Below, piece by piece: positions 44,718 to 56,837 of a DNA stretch of 64,000 nt. Position 1 is the stretch's first letter. Every line of letters begins with the position of its first letter. Below the pieces are notes generated by a model. The model ran no database searches. It saw only the letters and a program-made list of their open reading frames with translations, and was not told the DNA's origin. The position numbers and the translations under genes were made by a program. Source of the stretch: Entomortierella parvispora (Eukaryota; Mortierellomycota; Mortierellomycetes; Mortierellales; Mortierellaceae); the NCBI GenBank assembly GCA_963573315.1, contig OY752148.1:1169263-1233262 (forward strand), in the 5' to 3' direction.

Positions 44718-46325
44718 GAACGTGGTTCCATCATCTACATCAGCAGTAATCGAAGAGATGTGCAAATCGCGTCAGCCCTTGTGTCCGTTTTCTCTCTCTT
44801 TCTCTTTCTCTCTCCCCTTTTAGTGTCGGACATATTGTTTGATCCTGCAAACAGGGCTTGGAAGCAAGTCGAAAGACCATCCCCTGTTTCTGGTTGACTG
44901 GGGTGAAGGGGGGGGGACAGTCCAGACCTTGACAGAGAGAAAGTTTGTATCTATCCTGTTATCCTCTCCTGTTCTGGGACGTTGGGCAGGAAGAACCCTC
45001 GCGCCTTCCCTTGCTTTTGCTAACAATATCAAGACGGGGGTGCCAGCAAGGGGGCAGACTCTAGTATGTCCTCGTCATCCTCTCCTCCTCCTCCTCTCCC
45101 AGTCCCTCCTCGTCCCTCAATCCCTCAATTGCTCGCTAGCCCAATTTTTGGCATGTCCACTTTTTGCCCTGTTCAGGGTGCCTTCGCTTGTCTTTCCAGT
45201 ATGAACCATTTTTCAAGAATAGCGGGCGATGCTCCTTCTGCACTGCCTTTCCAGTTCAAAAGTTCGGTGTGACAGGAATACAGGTCCGTGTTTTCCTGAA
45301 CGGTTCATTATTAAAAAAAAAAAAAAAACTCACGTTTGCCACGACCGCTTTGATGGTGTATAGTTGGGAGACCTCCTGGTTGTTTTTCTGAACTGATAGC
45401 GCCTTGCATGGGTATAGTGTGGGTTTGTTATTGCGTGGGCACGGAATGGTTGTGTCGGACAGATGAAAGCGGGAAAAGGGACAACGAGAATGAGTGCTCC
45501 TTGTGGTACAGAAGCAGAGCAGAGTCCTGGCAGGTTGATCAGGTCCAGATGATGAGTTGACAATGAGATGAAAGGTGTCCAGATGAGCTGTCTTCTTTGT
45601 CCAATGATGAGACCTTCTTGCAAATGAATGGACGAGACGGGATGGCGAAAGGGGAGCGTGAAAGTGGTTAAGTGAGGAAGAGCAACAAAGAGGGAAAACT
45701 GAAAGAAAAAAAAAGTGAGCAAAGGTCAGAGAGCTGCAATGCGTTGGATCGAATCGCTGTTCGAACGCGTGCAGTTACAAAATCTTGCTCCAGCAGCAGA
45801 CCCACAGGACTTGGTGGGAAGACCTTTTGTTAATTCCCATCTTTGCCAAAGGGGACGGACGCACTGGGGCGGCGAGCAAAGAGTGTCCCCAAGGAGATCA
45901 AGACCAGGATCCCATCATGGTCTGTCTTTGCCTATCCATTGGTCGCCCAACAGTAGCAGGCTTTTCTGCGATTGTTCAGGCACCGAAGCCAGGGCTCTTT
46001 CGATGCTACTTCTATTCCCGCACCACAAAAAAAAACAGATCGAAGGGTCGGTCGAGACCCCTCCTCAGGTATTCGGTCCTGCTCGCGAGCGTTTCAATTG
46101 CGACGTCCAATAGTACTCTGCCCAAGATCCTCAACAAAACACAGTCGCCGAAAGAGGGTATTTTTTTGTAATTGTTTTAATGGTGTTTGTTGAGTAAGGT
46201 AGGTAAATGCCGAGGTATCCATTTCCTTACTGGAAGAATGAAATCGAAATCTGGAAGGACTTTTTCTTTAACTCAGACCTTGGGGATTAGGGGGAACCGC
46301 GCTTTCAGCTGCTTGTCGTTCGCAT
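44718..46325. other. Intergenic: 5' region of the sugar transporter, 3' side of RPL41
   Basis: No gene is supported. There is CT-rich sequence at 44785-44820, G9 at 44910, and A15 at 45313-45327. A non-coding first exon of the transporter may lie here. Confidence 0.45.
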
Positions 46326-46403
46326 TTACTTGGAACGAGCTCTCATTTTTCTTCTTTTGCGTTTAAGGCGACGAACGCGCTTCTTCTTCCACTTGTCTCT
46401 CAT
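46326..46403 (-). CDS. RPL41: 60S ribosomal protein L41 (eL41)
   Basis: A 26-codon frame encodes 25 residues, almost all R and K, starting MRDKWKKKRVRRLKRKRR and ending RSK. This matches eL41, the smallest ribosomal protein, which bridges the two subunits of the eukaryotic ribosome. The ATG is directly preceded by a splice acceptor (ttttgcag|ATG), so a 5' untranslated intron ends at the start codon. The second residues differ slightly from the animal MRAKW start. Confidence 0.95.
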   Translation of the reverse strand: MRDKWKKKRVRRLKRKRRKMRARSK

Positions 46404-47913
46404 CTGCAAAATATAAAGAGGAAGACAGGGGTTAGATATCAAGACACAGGTACAAAAATAGATGATGGTGGCGAATAATTCAAGTCCAGAGAAGGAGGGG
46501 GTAGAAGAGAGAAAGAGAGAGAGGGCAGGCGAGTGGCACTATAGGATCCAGCTTCTGTCTCCTTGTTTGTTTTTTGTATTTGAAAATAATGGATTTGGAT
46601 CCAGTCCAGCGAAAAGTTGAGACGATCCATCGATCGACTGAGAGTGACGATAGGAATGCATCCGTCGCGGCGATCGATAGGTCAGAGGATGAAGGATAGG
46701 GATGGATGATGGATGGGATCCTGAAGAGTGAGCCCGGCGAGTCCCTGCAACAAGAGCTAGACTTCCGCACGAGGATGGTTGTCATGCGAGCACGGAGATA
46801 GATGATGATGATACCTTTGATTGATATTCGGAAGGAGGGGGTTTCAAATTGCACAGGCGAAAAAATAATTTATACTGGTAATTATGGTTGGAAATAACAA
46901 CATTTACTGGAAATAATGATGTCGTCGACACTTTTTTTAATGAAGAAGGCCAAGACGGCCTATCTAGCCGTCTTGGCCTTGCGCTGCAAACAAACACTTG
47001 ACAGTGCTTCTTTGACCGATTCGGGCTGTAATAAAGAACGATTTCTTAACTGACGTTTACAGAAACGGACTCAATTTCCTAGTTCCTGGTGTTTTCGGAA
47101 AAAAAATATACCACTTTTCTGGCTTTCACTCCCAAGTCGACTCTAGGACGGGTTCATCACAGTCTATCTGGCAGCTGCCGACATAAGCTGCACTTTTGAC
47201 CGGGATTTGAGCTGTTCCTCACTCGTAAGAAAAGGGTATAAATCCGTACGGTGACGCAATTGAGGCCGTTTCCAGGGTTTGTCGCGGTGGAAACGCGATC
47301 TGGAGGGGCACAAGAACCTAGAGCATCAACCCTCCTCCAATGTCCTAGTTACCGGAGAGGATGTTCAATTCGAGCCACATAAGAATGTGCTCTGAGCAGA
47401 ACACACCACCCACACTGCACGAGCATCGAGAAGAAAGGGGTTTGCCATCCTGCTGGTGTAATGTCACATGTGGGCCTGGTTTGAAGAGAGATTGTGGCCC
47501 CTGGCTGTGTCGCTGGTGGCAGACAAGAGACGACAGGAGCAGAGAACAAGAGAAAGAGAGATAGAAAGAGAGAGAAAGCACTCTTGACAGTGGGTGGATA
47601 CGTGGTGCAACAGAACAATAAAGAAACAAAAGCGCAGAGGAGGCAAAGGCAAAAAAAAAAAAAAAAAAAAAAGCAAACCGCGCTTTTTTTTCCCTTTTCT
47701 TTTCTTCTCTTCTCTTCTCTTTCCCCTCTTCAATCTCCCCTCTCCCTCAGCATCCGCCCTTGGTTTCCCTTTTTTTTTGTGCCTTTTTTCAATCTCTTTG
47801 TCTCCCCCTTCTTCTTTGCCGCGTGGTCATCCTTTTTCTTCCCATTCCTCCATCGCAGCCCTGCGCATCCTCCCCCAGCCCCTTCCTTCGTACACCCAGC
47901 TCCACCTGTCGCA
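46404..47913. promoter_or_regulatory. Divergent upstream region of RPL41 and KAP95
   Basis: 1.5 kb with no supported gene. It holds the presumed 5' intron and leader of RPL41 (46404 to about 46850), a perfect hairpin at 46946-46980, a tataaat at 47238, A22 at 47651-47672, and a 240-base T/C-rich leader before KAP95. Confidence 0.5.
46946..46980. repeat. Perfect 14-bp inverted repeat with 7-nt loop
   Basis: Arms aaggccaagacggc and gccgtcttggcctt flank ctatcta. The stem is GC-rich in an AT-rich neighbourhood. Confidence 0.85.
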
Positions 47914-50900
47914 ATGTCATCCCCCATCGGAGAGATCCTCTTGAACACGCTCTCGCCTGGTAAGACCGGACCCCCTTCAGCATTAGTCCACACTGGTCCT
48001 ATCAAGACATAGCCATGCTTTAGTCACCAGGCTTGTACAGAGTTCTCCTACCCTGCAGCCCTCTGCTCTCGAGTGATTAATCTCGCGGTACCATGCTTGA
48101 TCCGAGCAATCCGTGCAGGGCGGTGCTTATTTAGCTCTACCTGCACAATGACCTGAAATGACCTTACATCAGCACGCTTATTTAACAATCATTAACTCAT
48201 GTATGCGTGCATGGCGTACCAATTCTCTCCTTTTAGAGCAGCAGATTCGCGAGACTGCCACGCATCAGCTCGAGACGGCTGCCAAGGAGGATTTTGTATG
48301 TGATTTTTTACGTGTGACCCTTTCGTGCTATGCGCTGCGGCAATCTGTTCACTTGGAGTGTACAGATAGAAGAGTTGCTGGAAGTTGATATCGATAGACT
48401 GGACTGGACTGGACTGGACTGGACTCCAGTAGACAGCAGAATTGCACCAGGGTGAACTGCTCGGGAAGTATAATAAGCAAGAGTGGATAGTCATCAAGCC
48501 GCAGGATATCATATTAGGAAAACTGCTTCAAAGAAACCCTTCCTGACGTAGAATACTCATCATGGTTTAACTTTTTACTTTTTTTATAGAAACAATATGT
48601 AGTCATGCTGTGCCAGGAACTTAGCATGGAGCAGAGCCAAGCCCGCATTGCTGCTGGTCTGGCTCTCAAGAACGCACTGACTGCGAGGGTAGGACATCCT
48701 TGAATTAAAAATGACCATGTGTTCAGTCAGCCAGTCCACTAATTATCTCACCTTTTCGATTGCGCCCTATTGCTTCCTCTAGGAAACCGTCCGTCGCGAC
48801 GAAATGTCGGCACGATGGATGAGCATCGATCCCGATACCAGATCCCAGATTAAGAACCTGGTACGAATAATGTGAAAGAAAATAGGATGGTAGATGCAAA
48901 GTATTACTCCTGTAAACTGACCATTGCTTGTGCTAAAATATACTGCAGGTGTTGACGACTCTTGGTACAGCAGATCTTCGTGCTGGCCTGGTTGCAGCCC
49001 AGGTTGTTGCCGCCATTGCTGCTATTGAGCTTCCTATTGGCGAGTGGGAAGATGTCATTCGACAGATGCTTCAAACCCTTCAGACCTCGGACAACAACAA
49101 CTTGAAGCAGTGTACATTCAAGGCTATTGGATATGTCTGCGAAGCAATTGTAAGAGACAGTGAGGAATGGTTGTTGTGTATTGTGGATTTTGGTAGATAT
49201 TTATACTAACTTGGGTCATTCTTTCATTGTAGCATCACGACATCTTGACAACGCAAGCCAACAACATCCTTACAGCCGTTGTTCAAGGAGCACGCAAGGA
49301 AGAGCCAAGTGAGGAGGTTCGCTTGGCAGCTATTGGCGCACTGTACAACTCTCTAGAATTTGTCAAGGAGAACTTTGGTCGCGAAGGGGAGAGAAACTAC
49401 ATTATGCAAGTCGTTTGTGAGGCAACCCAGAGCAAGGAAGTTCAGGTCCAGATTGTTGCATTTGAGTGCTTGGTCCGCATCATGCAGCTCTACTATGACA
49501 AGATGCCTTTTTACATGCAGAAGGCCGTTTATGGAGTAAGATATATCCCCATGTGGGCAATGGTTTTCAAAATGACCATTAATCACCTCTTCTCAAAAAT
49601 ACTGACTCTCATGTTCTGCATGATAGATCACTGTCCAAGGCATGAAACATGAAAATGAGCGTGTGGCTCTGCAGGCAGTGGAATTCTGGTCTACTGTGTG
49701 CGAGGAAGAGATTGACCTTGAGTTGATCAAGTCTGATGTATGTCTACTGTTCGCACGATGTAGAGTAAACCGCTTGCAAATACTGACATGGCTGATCTTA
49801 TTCCTTTTGTAGGCTCTTGAGGCCGGCGAGACCCCTGATGTAATCAACTACAACTTTGCCAAATTGGCTCTTCCAGAAACTCTGCCAGTTCTTTTGCAAC
49901 TGATGGCCAAGCAGGATGAGGATGATGATGAAGATGACTGGAACCTGTCGATGGCTGCTGGAACCTGTTTGTCGTTGACTGCTCAGTGCGTCGGTGATGA
50001 CTGTGTTACCCCTGTCATTCAGTTTGTTGAGGCTAACATTCGTCATCAGGAATGGCAGTACCGTGAGGCCTCAGTCATGGCCTTTGGCTCCATCCTTGAT
50101 GGTCCATCTACCGAGTTGTTGGTCCCTCCTGTCGCCCAGGCTCTTCCTTACCTTATCGAAATGATGAATGATCCTGTTGTCAAAGTTAAGGACACCACTG
50201 CCTGGACCTTGGGCCGTGTTTCCCAGTCCTTGATCGAGTGTATCACCCCCGAGGTTCATCTCCAGCCTTTGATCGAGGCTCTCATGCGAGGACTTCAAGA
50301 CAACAACCGTATTGTCTCCAACTGCTGTCTGTCCCTCATGAACTTGGCGGAGCAACTCGAGCCTCAAGACCCCGAGGCTCTCAACAGTCCCATGTCTCCT
50401 TACTTTGACGGTGTCGTTACTGCATTGATGCAGATTACTGGCCGCAGCACCAACGAGGCTTTCTCGCGCACCTCTGCATATGAGGCTATCTCTGTGATGG
50501 TTTCGCATAGTGCCAGAGACACATTCCCCACCATCTCTGCCCTCTCCATCACAATCCTGGATCGTCTTGAGCAAAGCATCGCTGTCCAGAACCAGGTCGT
50601 CGGCGTTGATGAGCGCAACTCCCACAGTGAACTCCAGTCCAACATTTGCAGTGTCTTGACCAACATTATTCGTCGTGTCAACAAGGACATTGCCGTTCTT
50701 GCCGACCGCATCATGACCGTTTTGCTCCAGCTCCTGGGCGCAGCCTCGAAGCATTCTACCATCCTTGAGGATGCATTCTTGGCTGTTGGTGCCTTGACGA
50801 CCGCATTGGAGGCAGAGTTTGGTCGCTACTTGGAAACATTTGCCCCTTACCTGTTCAGCGCTTTGGCCAACCATGAGGAATATCAGCTTTGCTCGATTGC

Positions 50901-51586
50901 TGTTGGCTTGATCGGCGATATTTGCCGTAGCTTGGGTCCCCAGTCTGCCACTTACTGTAACGAGTTCATGTCCACCTTGTTGCAAAACTTGCAAAGTCCT
51001 GTTCTCCACCGCAACGTCAAGCCTGCCATTCTCTCGTGCTTTGGTGATATCGCCTTGGCCATTGAAGGACAGTTTGGAAACTACCTTGATGTCACCATGA
51101 ATGTCCTTGCACAGGCCTGCACCATTCGAGCTTCTCCTGTAAGACTACTTCTACTTCATGAAAGTTGCCCGTTGAAGGTTTAATGCAAAGGCTAACCCGT
51201 TCTTCCATCCCCTTTAGACTGACGGCGATATGATTGACTATGTTAACCAGCTTCGTGAGGGAATTGTGGATGCGTACGTCGGTATTGTCCAGGGATTGAA
51301 GGCCGGCGATAGCTCTGCTCTCTTGGCGCCTCATCTCACTCATGTATTCGAGTTCCTGAACACTGTCTTCACCGATCCCGAGAGATCCGACAACGTGTTG
51401 CGCAACATGATTGGACTGATCGGAGATCTTGCAGAGTCCTTCCCTGGAGGCGAGATTAAGAGCCTCTTGCAGGCCGACTGGGTCTCTGCGTGCTTGAAGG
51501 AGGGCCGTAGCAGTCGTCAGAACTCGGTCACGACGAAGGAGGTTGCACGATGGGCTAAGGAGATGGTCAAGCGCGCAACTATGTAA
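47914..51586 (+). CDS. KAP95: Importin beta-1 / karyopherin Kap95
   Basis: Nine exons join to 863 residues, close to the 861-876 of yeast and human proteins: 47914-47959, 48237-48295, 48590-48688, 48783-48860, 48949-49149, 49233-49535, 49627-49737, 49813-51138 and 51218-51586. The chain is alpha-solenoid throughout, made of HEAT repeats. Marks include [39 protein letters not shown] and the acidic loop [19 protein letters not shown] that in importin beta contacts the IBB domain and Ran. The WTLGRVSQ and [18 protein letters not shown] segments are also typical. It carries importin-alpha cargo through the nuclear pore. The leader is an A tract followed by a long CT tract. Confidence 0.97.
48396..48425. 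repeat. (GGACT)n pentanucleotide repeat in a KAP95 intron
   Basis: About six copies of a five-base unit within the second intron. Confidence 0.85.
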
Positions 51587-52182
51587 AGAAGAAGAAGGTA
51601 TCGATTCTTCCCTCCTTACTCGTTTCCTTTTTTGCTGCTTTGCCTTCTTTCTCTTCCCCTGTTGTTACTCACGTTCTTGTGGGGTCGCCATTGAGACGAC
51701 TGTTGGGTCCTTCCTTGACCTTATAAAAAGCCCCTTTTGTTCGATTCCCCATTGTACTTTTCTCCATCCTTTACACTTTTTTAAATTTTTCTTTATGAGA
51801 GGTCGCGGCAAGATGTCGCGACTTTTTCCATTTTACCCCTCCCTACTTTTCTTTCGTTGCAACCCTTTTCTTTCGTCTTCCAGTTTGTGATTTATTAGCG
51901 GTCGCGTCTCCCCTTTTTTTTGTTCACATTTATTTACCCTTCCACTTTTCTTTCTTATTCGTTTGTTTCTTTCAGACGCGACTGACCTTTTACAACAGCT
52001 TTTTCTTTCCACCCCAACCACCCGCCCTCAGGATTTGCACGCCCCTTGCCCAATTGATAATAAAAAAATACATCCGTAAAGCTGATGACTCTGCAGAAAA
52101 CTCTATGAGCTGCAATTGAGCAAAACACTACAAGGACCAGAATGGCGATTGAAAATTTTTAATGGGATTGGGCATTGTGTTT
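51587..52182. other. Intergenic between convergent KAP95 and ACP1
   Basis: T-rich 3' flanking DNA; no gene seen. Confidence 0.5.
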
Positions 52183-53191
52183 CTAGTGAGCATCGTCGCG
52201 CTTGGAGATATATTCGACAGCCTGGGCAGCAGACTTGATCTCATCGGCATCCTTGTCAGGAATCTCAATCGAAAACTCCTCCTCAATAGCCATCACAACC
52301 TCGACAGTATCCAAAGAGTCCAATCCGAGATCGTTGTTGAAGTTGGCAGCAAGAGAGATCTAGAGAGTTGGAGCAAAGAGAGAGGATGAAGCAATGTTAT
52401 CAAAAAGTACAGCGACCATGGTCATTACGAATCCTGCGCCAGATCCTGCTTAATGATGTTTTTATGGTTTCCTCGTCTACCCGATATGCCAGTGAGCCAG
52501 GCTACAAAAACAGGTGCGTGACCATCCACATCCTCCCGCATCCCGTTTGTGGAAGGAGATTCTGTTGAAGCGCACACCATTTGCTGAAAACGTAACATAT
52601 CATTGATCCCATAGATCCCATAGATCGGTAGCGATACCCACGATGTAATGCCTCACTCTTAGTGTTTGCACCGTGATCCTATTATGTTCCTGTTTTAGAG
52701 AATGGACAGGAGACGCGTAGGGTCGTCGCGAACAGGGTCATTTTGTTCGTTCCCCTCTTCCGTCACTGCACCATCCACTCAAGGCGTTTAGTACTCAATC
52801 CAGGACAGAGCATTGGTGGTCTCCTTGGCGCTTGCCTGATCCCGAAACTGCCGTTGCAGTTTAACCGATAACGAGCTGAGAAAAGGTCTCGCTGTTCCTG
52901 AATTGCTTCGCATTGTTTCCTGCTTGTTTCTGTGTTTTTGCTCCTTTGGGAAGAAGGCGTTGAAATGGTCAAGTGGTTTACCTTGTTAGCATCGACCTTG
53001 TTGAATCCAGCCAAGATGTCGAGGACACGCTTCTCAATGTCAGTGCGGGCAAGACCAGCGGACGAGTACATGCGGACAAAGTTGTTGATGGCCAAGACGT
53101 TGGTCCTTGCTGGCGTGGCGGCCACGGCGGCATTCTTGTAGAGGGAGGCGGCGCGGAAAGCAGCTGAGGCGGGGCGGAGAGCTCTGAACAT
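52183..53191 (-). CDS. ACP1: Mitochondrial acyl carrier protein (NDUFAB1/Acp1)
   Basis: Two exons, 53191-52982 and 52359-52183, join to 128 residues. The first 40 residues are R/A/S-rich without acidic residues, a mitochondrial presequence ([19 protein letters not shown]). The ACP fold follows: [16 protein letters not shown], then the phosphopantetheine site [20 protein letters not shown] (attachment Ser in DSL), then IPDKDADEI. It serves mitochondrial fatty acid and lipoate synthesis, Fe-S cluster assembly with LYR proteins, and complex I. The single intron is 622 bases, the longest in this window. The start is 337 bases from the divergent LYAR-type gene. Confidence 0.95.
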
Positions 53192-53528
53192 GTTGAGTAT
53201 GCTGTGTTGTGCTTGTTGTGGTGATGACTTTGTTGAGTGGGATGACTGAAGGAAAGAGAGGGGGATGGCCATCCTACGCTCAACTTCGGAGAAAACAACG
53301 GTCACAATTCCGCTTTTTGCGGGCTTGCTCTCCGACTCCTTCCCTGTGTGGTAATGGTGTCGAGGTAAACACCTTTGTCCGCAAAGCCACCGCCACTTTT
53401 CTTCTTTTTTTTTTTCTTTCTTCTTTGTCTGTTTCGAGCAAGGTTCCTGACTTTTTCTTTACCTACTCTTTACTTCGCCCACCTCAAACCCCACCTCACC
53501 CTTCAATACCCACAACCAATACAGCACA
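53192..53528. promoter_or_regulatory. Shared head-to-head promoter, ACP1 and LYAR-type gene
   Basis: 337 bases between start codons, with a T-rich tract (53402-53425) and CT/CA-rich leader on the plus-strand side. Confidence 0.5.
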
Positions 53529-54331
53529 ATGGTCTCATTCGTCTGCGATACCTGCCAGGAAACCCTCAAGAAGCCAAAATTGGAGCAGCACTTCAACCGC
53601 TGCCCCTATGCTCGCTTCTCCTGCATTGACTGCTCCGTCTCCTTCCAGGGGGTTGAGTACCGTACCCACACTTCTTGCATCAGTGAGGCCGAGAAATACC
53701 AGAAGGCTTTATACCGTGGACCCAAGAAGGTATTCAAATCTCTACCATCTATCAATCTCATTCTGCGTGACCATCATCTTTTATCACCGGGATTCAAATC
53801 ATTGGCTTGCAGATTGTATCATCAAGCTTCTTGTACTCACACTTATTTTTTTTTGTACTTGATTCCTCTGGTATTTAGGGTGGTCATCAGAACAACGGAA
53901 ACGGTCAAAAGAACAATAACCAAAAGAACAACAATCAAAAGCAGAACAACCAGACTGGAGCAGAAAAGGATACCAAGGAGGTCGCACCTGCACCTGCACT
54001 CGCTGTCGCCGCTGTCCCCACCTCTATTGTTGATGAGATGAAGTCCAAGAAGCGCAAGGCTGAGGAGCCAGCAGAGTCGACTACTGAGACTCCCGCTAAG
54101 AAGGAGAAGAAGGAGAAGAAGGAGAAGAAGGAAAAGAAAGAAAAGAAGGAGAAGGTCGAGGTCGCTGTCGCTGAACCCGTCAAGGAGAAGAAGGAAAAGA
54201 AGGAAAAGAAGGAAAAGAAGGACAAGAAGGACAAGGAAGAGAAGAAAGACAAGAAGGAGAAGAAGGACAAGAAGGAGAAGAAGGACAAGAAGGAGAAAAA
54301 GGACAAGAAGGATAAGAAGGAGAAGAAGTAA
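53529..54331 (+). CDS. LYAR: LYAR-type zinc-finger nucleolar protein
   Basis: Two exons, 53529-53729 and 53879-54331, join to 217 residues. The first 67 residues hold the two LYAR-type zinc fingers: CDTCQETLKKPKLEQHFNRC (C-C-H-C) and then CIDCSVSFQGVEYRTHTSC. An N/Q/G-rich linker follows. The last 90 residues are a lysine-rich tail of KEKK and KDKK units. LYAR homologues, including a small yeast protein, are nucleolar factors in rRNA synthesis and processing. The lysine tail is a likely nucleolar targeting and RNA-binding segment. Confidence 0.92.
54080..54329 (+). repeat. Lysine-rich coding repeat, AAG/GAG/GAC codons
   Basis: About 80 codons of near-repeating KEK and KDK units in the LYAR-type C-terminus, written mostly as gagaag and gacaag. 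Length variation between strains would be expected. Confidence 0.8.
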
Positions 54332-54900
54332 CTCAAGCATAGCTCGTTTTCCCTTTGCCTTATTTTGTCCGCCCAGTGTACAACAGTTAAACCGTTTCCC
54401 CCCTCCTTCCTTGGCTGCCTGATGTGAACTGTTCGGTGTCTATTCTCATTTTGTGGCTGATATTGACCCTTTATTGGCGGTCAAGAATATGTGCAATTGC
54501 GGCATCAGCTATCTATGTGTTTTTACAGACGACACCGTGGCTGTCCATGCGCGTAGGTGAACGGATCCTTCGTTTTCGTATAGACTATTTCAGTTGATAG
54601 TGAACAAGAAGAAATAAAAATGCAAGGCCGCGCTTCGCTCCACAGATTCCAAGGAAGACCGATCCATCGCATGTGCTGCAGTCCCTCCCAATTTTCCCAC
54701 GGGCACGCCACTTCGTTCTGCTGATCATCGCTCTCTCTCCACATCCTCTCTCTTCTTCTCGCATCTTCATTCACCGGCAATCTCACCCCATCCCTCTCCT
54801 TTCCCTCCATCTCTCCACTCTTCTTGCATTCATCTCCTTGCCATCTCTCTCTCCTCGTCATCAATCCATCCCTTGTAAATAACAGACCCATACATTAGCC
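54332..54900. promoter_or_regulatory. Intergenic, promoter of the BCKDHA gene
   Basis: No gene seen. The last 170 bases are CT-rich leader ending cattagccATGT. Confidence 0.5.
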
Positions 54901-56666
54901 ATGTTCTCCAGAATCTCTGCAAGGGCCGTCGCTAGAGCCGTCCCCTCCCAGTCTATCAAGGCTATCCCCGCCCTCGCCACCTCTGCCAAGGTTAGCAATT
55001 GATACACTACTACCCAACCACGATCGTGCTTCTTGCCTTTCAGGCCCTCGCTGACTAGCTACTCACTCTACAATCGCATCCATTTTGTCTACTCTAGTCC
55101 TTCTCCACCTCTGTCCTTGCACAGGAATCATCCAAGAAGAAGGAGCGAGTGAAGGTCCACTTCCCCGGTGCGCTCGACAGCCATTTCTCTCAGGTTCTCG
55201 AGATCCGCGAGAAGATGGAGCCCATTGATACCTTCCGCGTCATGGACACCGACGGCAAAGTCCTCGACCCCTCCCTTGAGCCTCAGGTAAACCGCGGCGA
55301 GAATTTCTGTTGTTGTTGGCTTGGAGGAAAAAATTAATTCTTTTAGGGTTCCAACAGTGTGGGACAGTCGTGGGAAAAATCGCGAAATGGAAGGAATTCA
55401 CTGTGTGGAGAGAGTAACAATCCTTTCTCTCCTGGTGCTGACAACTCACTCACACACTCGCTTATCATCTCTACCTTAGGTTACTGAGGAGTTCGCCACC
55501 AAGATCTACAAGGATATGTTGACCTTGAACGTGATGGATCTTATCTTGTACGAGGCTCAGCGTCAGGGACGTATCAGTTTCTACATGACCAACGCCGGAG
55601 AGGAGGCCTACATTGGATCTGCTGCTGCTCTTGAGCTCGAGGATGAGATCTTTGGACAGGTAAAAGGAAACCCCGTCGTCCCTTTTGGACGTGATGCTTG
55701 AATCCATAGCGGTCCATCAGTTACGCCTGTTGCCGAGATAGTGATCTAACTCTCCATTCCTTCCTGTCACTGTTACGACCTGACACACCATAGTACCGTG
55801 AGGCTGGAACTCTGTTGTACCGTGGATTCACCCTTGACCAGTTCATGAACCAGTGCTACTCGAACGATATGGATTTGGGCAAGGGTCGTCAGATGCCCGT
55901 TCATTACGGTTCCAAGGCTCACCATTTCCAGACCATCTCTTCGCCCTTGGCCACTCAATTGCCCCAGGCTGCCGGTGCCGCCTATGCCATTAAGCGCTCT
56001 GGTCGCAAGAACTGTGTCATGTGCTACTTTGGAGAGGGAGCTGCCTCTGAGGGTGATTTCCATGCTGCTTTGAACATTGCCGCCACCACCTCCTGCCCCG
56101 TGATTTACTTCTGCCGTAACAACGGATTCGCCATCTCGACCCCTGCTAACGAGCAGTACAAGGGAGATGGTATCGCTTCTCGCGGTGTTGGCTATGGTAT
56201 GCACACCATCCGTGTGGACGGTAACGATGTCTGGGCCGTTTACAAGGCCACGCAGGAGGCTCGCAAGATTGCAGTGGAGCAGCACAAGCCCGTGCTGATC
56301 GAGGCCATGACCTACCGTGTGGGCCATCACTCGACTTCGGATGATTCGTCGGCCTACCGGTCCAAGAAGGAGGTTGAGGACTGGAAGCGTTACGATAACC
56401 CCATGGTCCGTATGCGCAAGTGGCTCGAGTCCAAGGGCTGGTGGGATGAGGCCAAGGAGAATGCTCACAAGTCCACTCAGCGTACTGCCGTCTTGAAGTC
56501 GTTCGCTGCCGCCGAGAAGCGCAAGAAGCCCGCTGTGTCCGAGATGTTCAACGATGTCTATGACAAGTTGACGCCCAACCTGTTGGAGCAAAAGAAGGAG
56601 CTTGAGGAGATGATCCGCAAGTACCCCGAGCATTACGATACCTCGAACTACGTCAAGGAGAAGTAA
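54901..56666 (+). CDS. BCKDHA: Branched-chain 2-oxoacid dehydrogenase E1 alpha subunit
   Basis: Four exons, 54901-54990, 55098-55286, 55480-55659 and 55794-56666, join to 443 residues. The N-terminus is a mitochondrial presequence (MFSRISARAVARAVPSQSIK). Conserved parts are YRVMDTDGK-like FRVMDTDGKVLDP, the thiamine diphosphate motif from GEGAASEGDFHAAL to CRNNGFAIST, and the regulatory loop YRVGHHSTSDDSSAYRS. That loop with its kinase-target Ser near residue 333 separates it from pyruvate dehydrogenase E1 alpha. The enzyme decarboxylates the 2-oxoacids of Leu, Ile and Val in the mitochondrial matrix, with E1 beta, E2 and E3. The loop implies control by a BCKDH kinase, which I infer from the motif. 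Confidence 0.96.
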
Positions 56667-56767
56667 ATTGCCTTGAACGTGTAAAAGAATATAGAAGTGG
56701 ATGAGAAACAATAGTCTGGAGGGGTTTTGAAAAATACATTGCATTTTACATACATACCTATTTCACC

Positions 56768-56792
56768 CACACACACACGCACACACACACGA
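56768..56792. repeat. (CA)n-rich microsatellite
   Basis: About 12 CA units with one G interruption, between the ends of BCKDHA and TCD1. Confidence 0.8.
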
Positions 56793-56837
56793 CGGTACAA
56801 TCGGTTAAAATCAATGAAATAATATTTCGGAATGTCT

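Noticed and set aside
45066-46193. Small frames on the plus strand upstream of the sugar transporter
   Set aside because: Composition follows CT-rich non-coding DNA and no family is recognised.
46946-46980. Hairpin as a rho-independent terminator
   Set aside because: This is fungal nuclear DNA, there is no following T run, and no gene ends there.
50071-51009. 312-codon open frame on the minus strand
   Set aside because: Antisense shadow of a KAP95 exon with no recognisable domain.
52763-52981. Read-through of ACP exon 1 as a longer protein
   Set aside because: The conserved DSL half of ACP lies in the second exon; the read-through has no ACP similarity.
55773-56744. 323-codon open frame on the minus strand
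   Set aside because: Antisense to the BCKDH E1 alpha exon; hydrophobic composition comes from the complementary codons.
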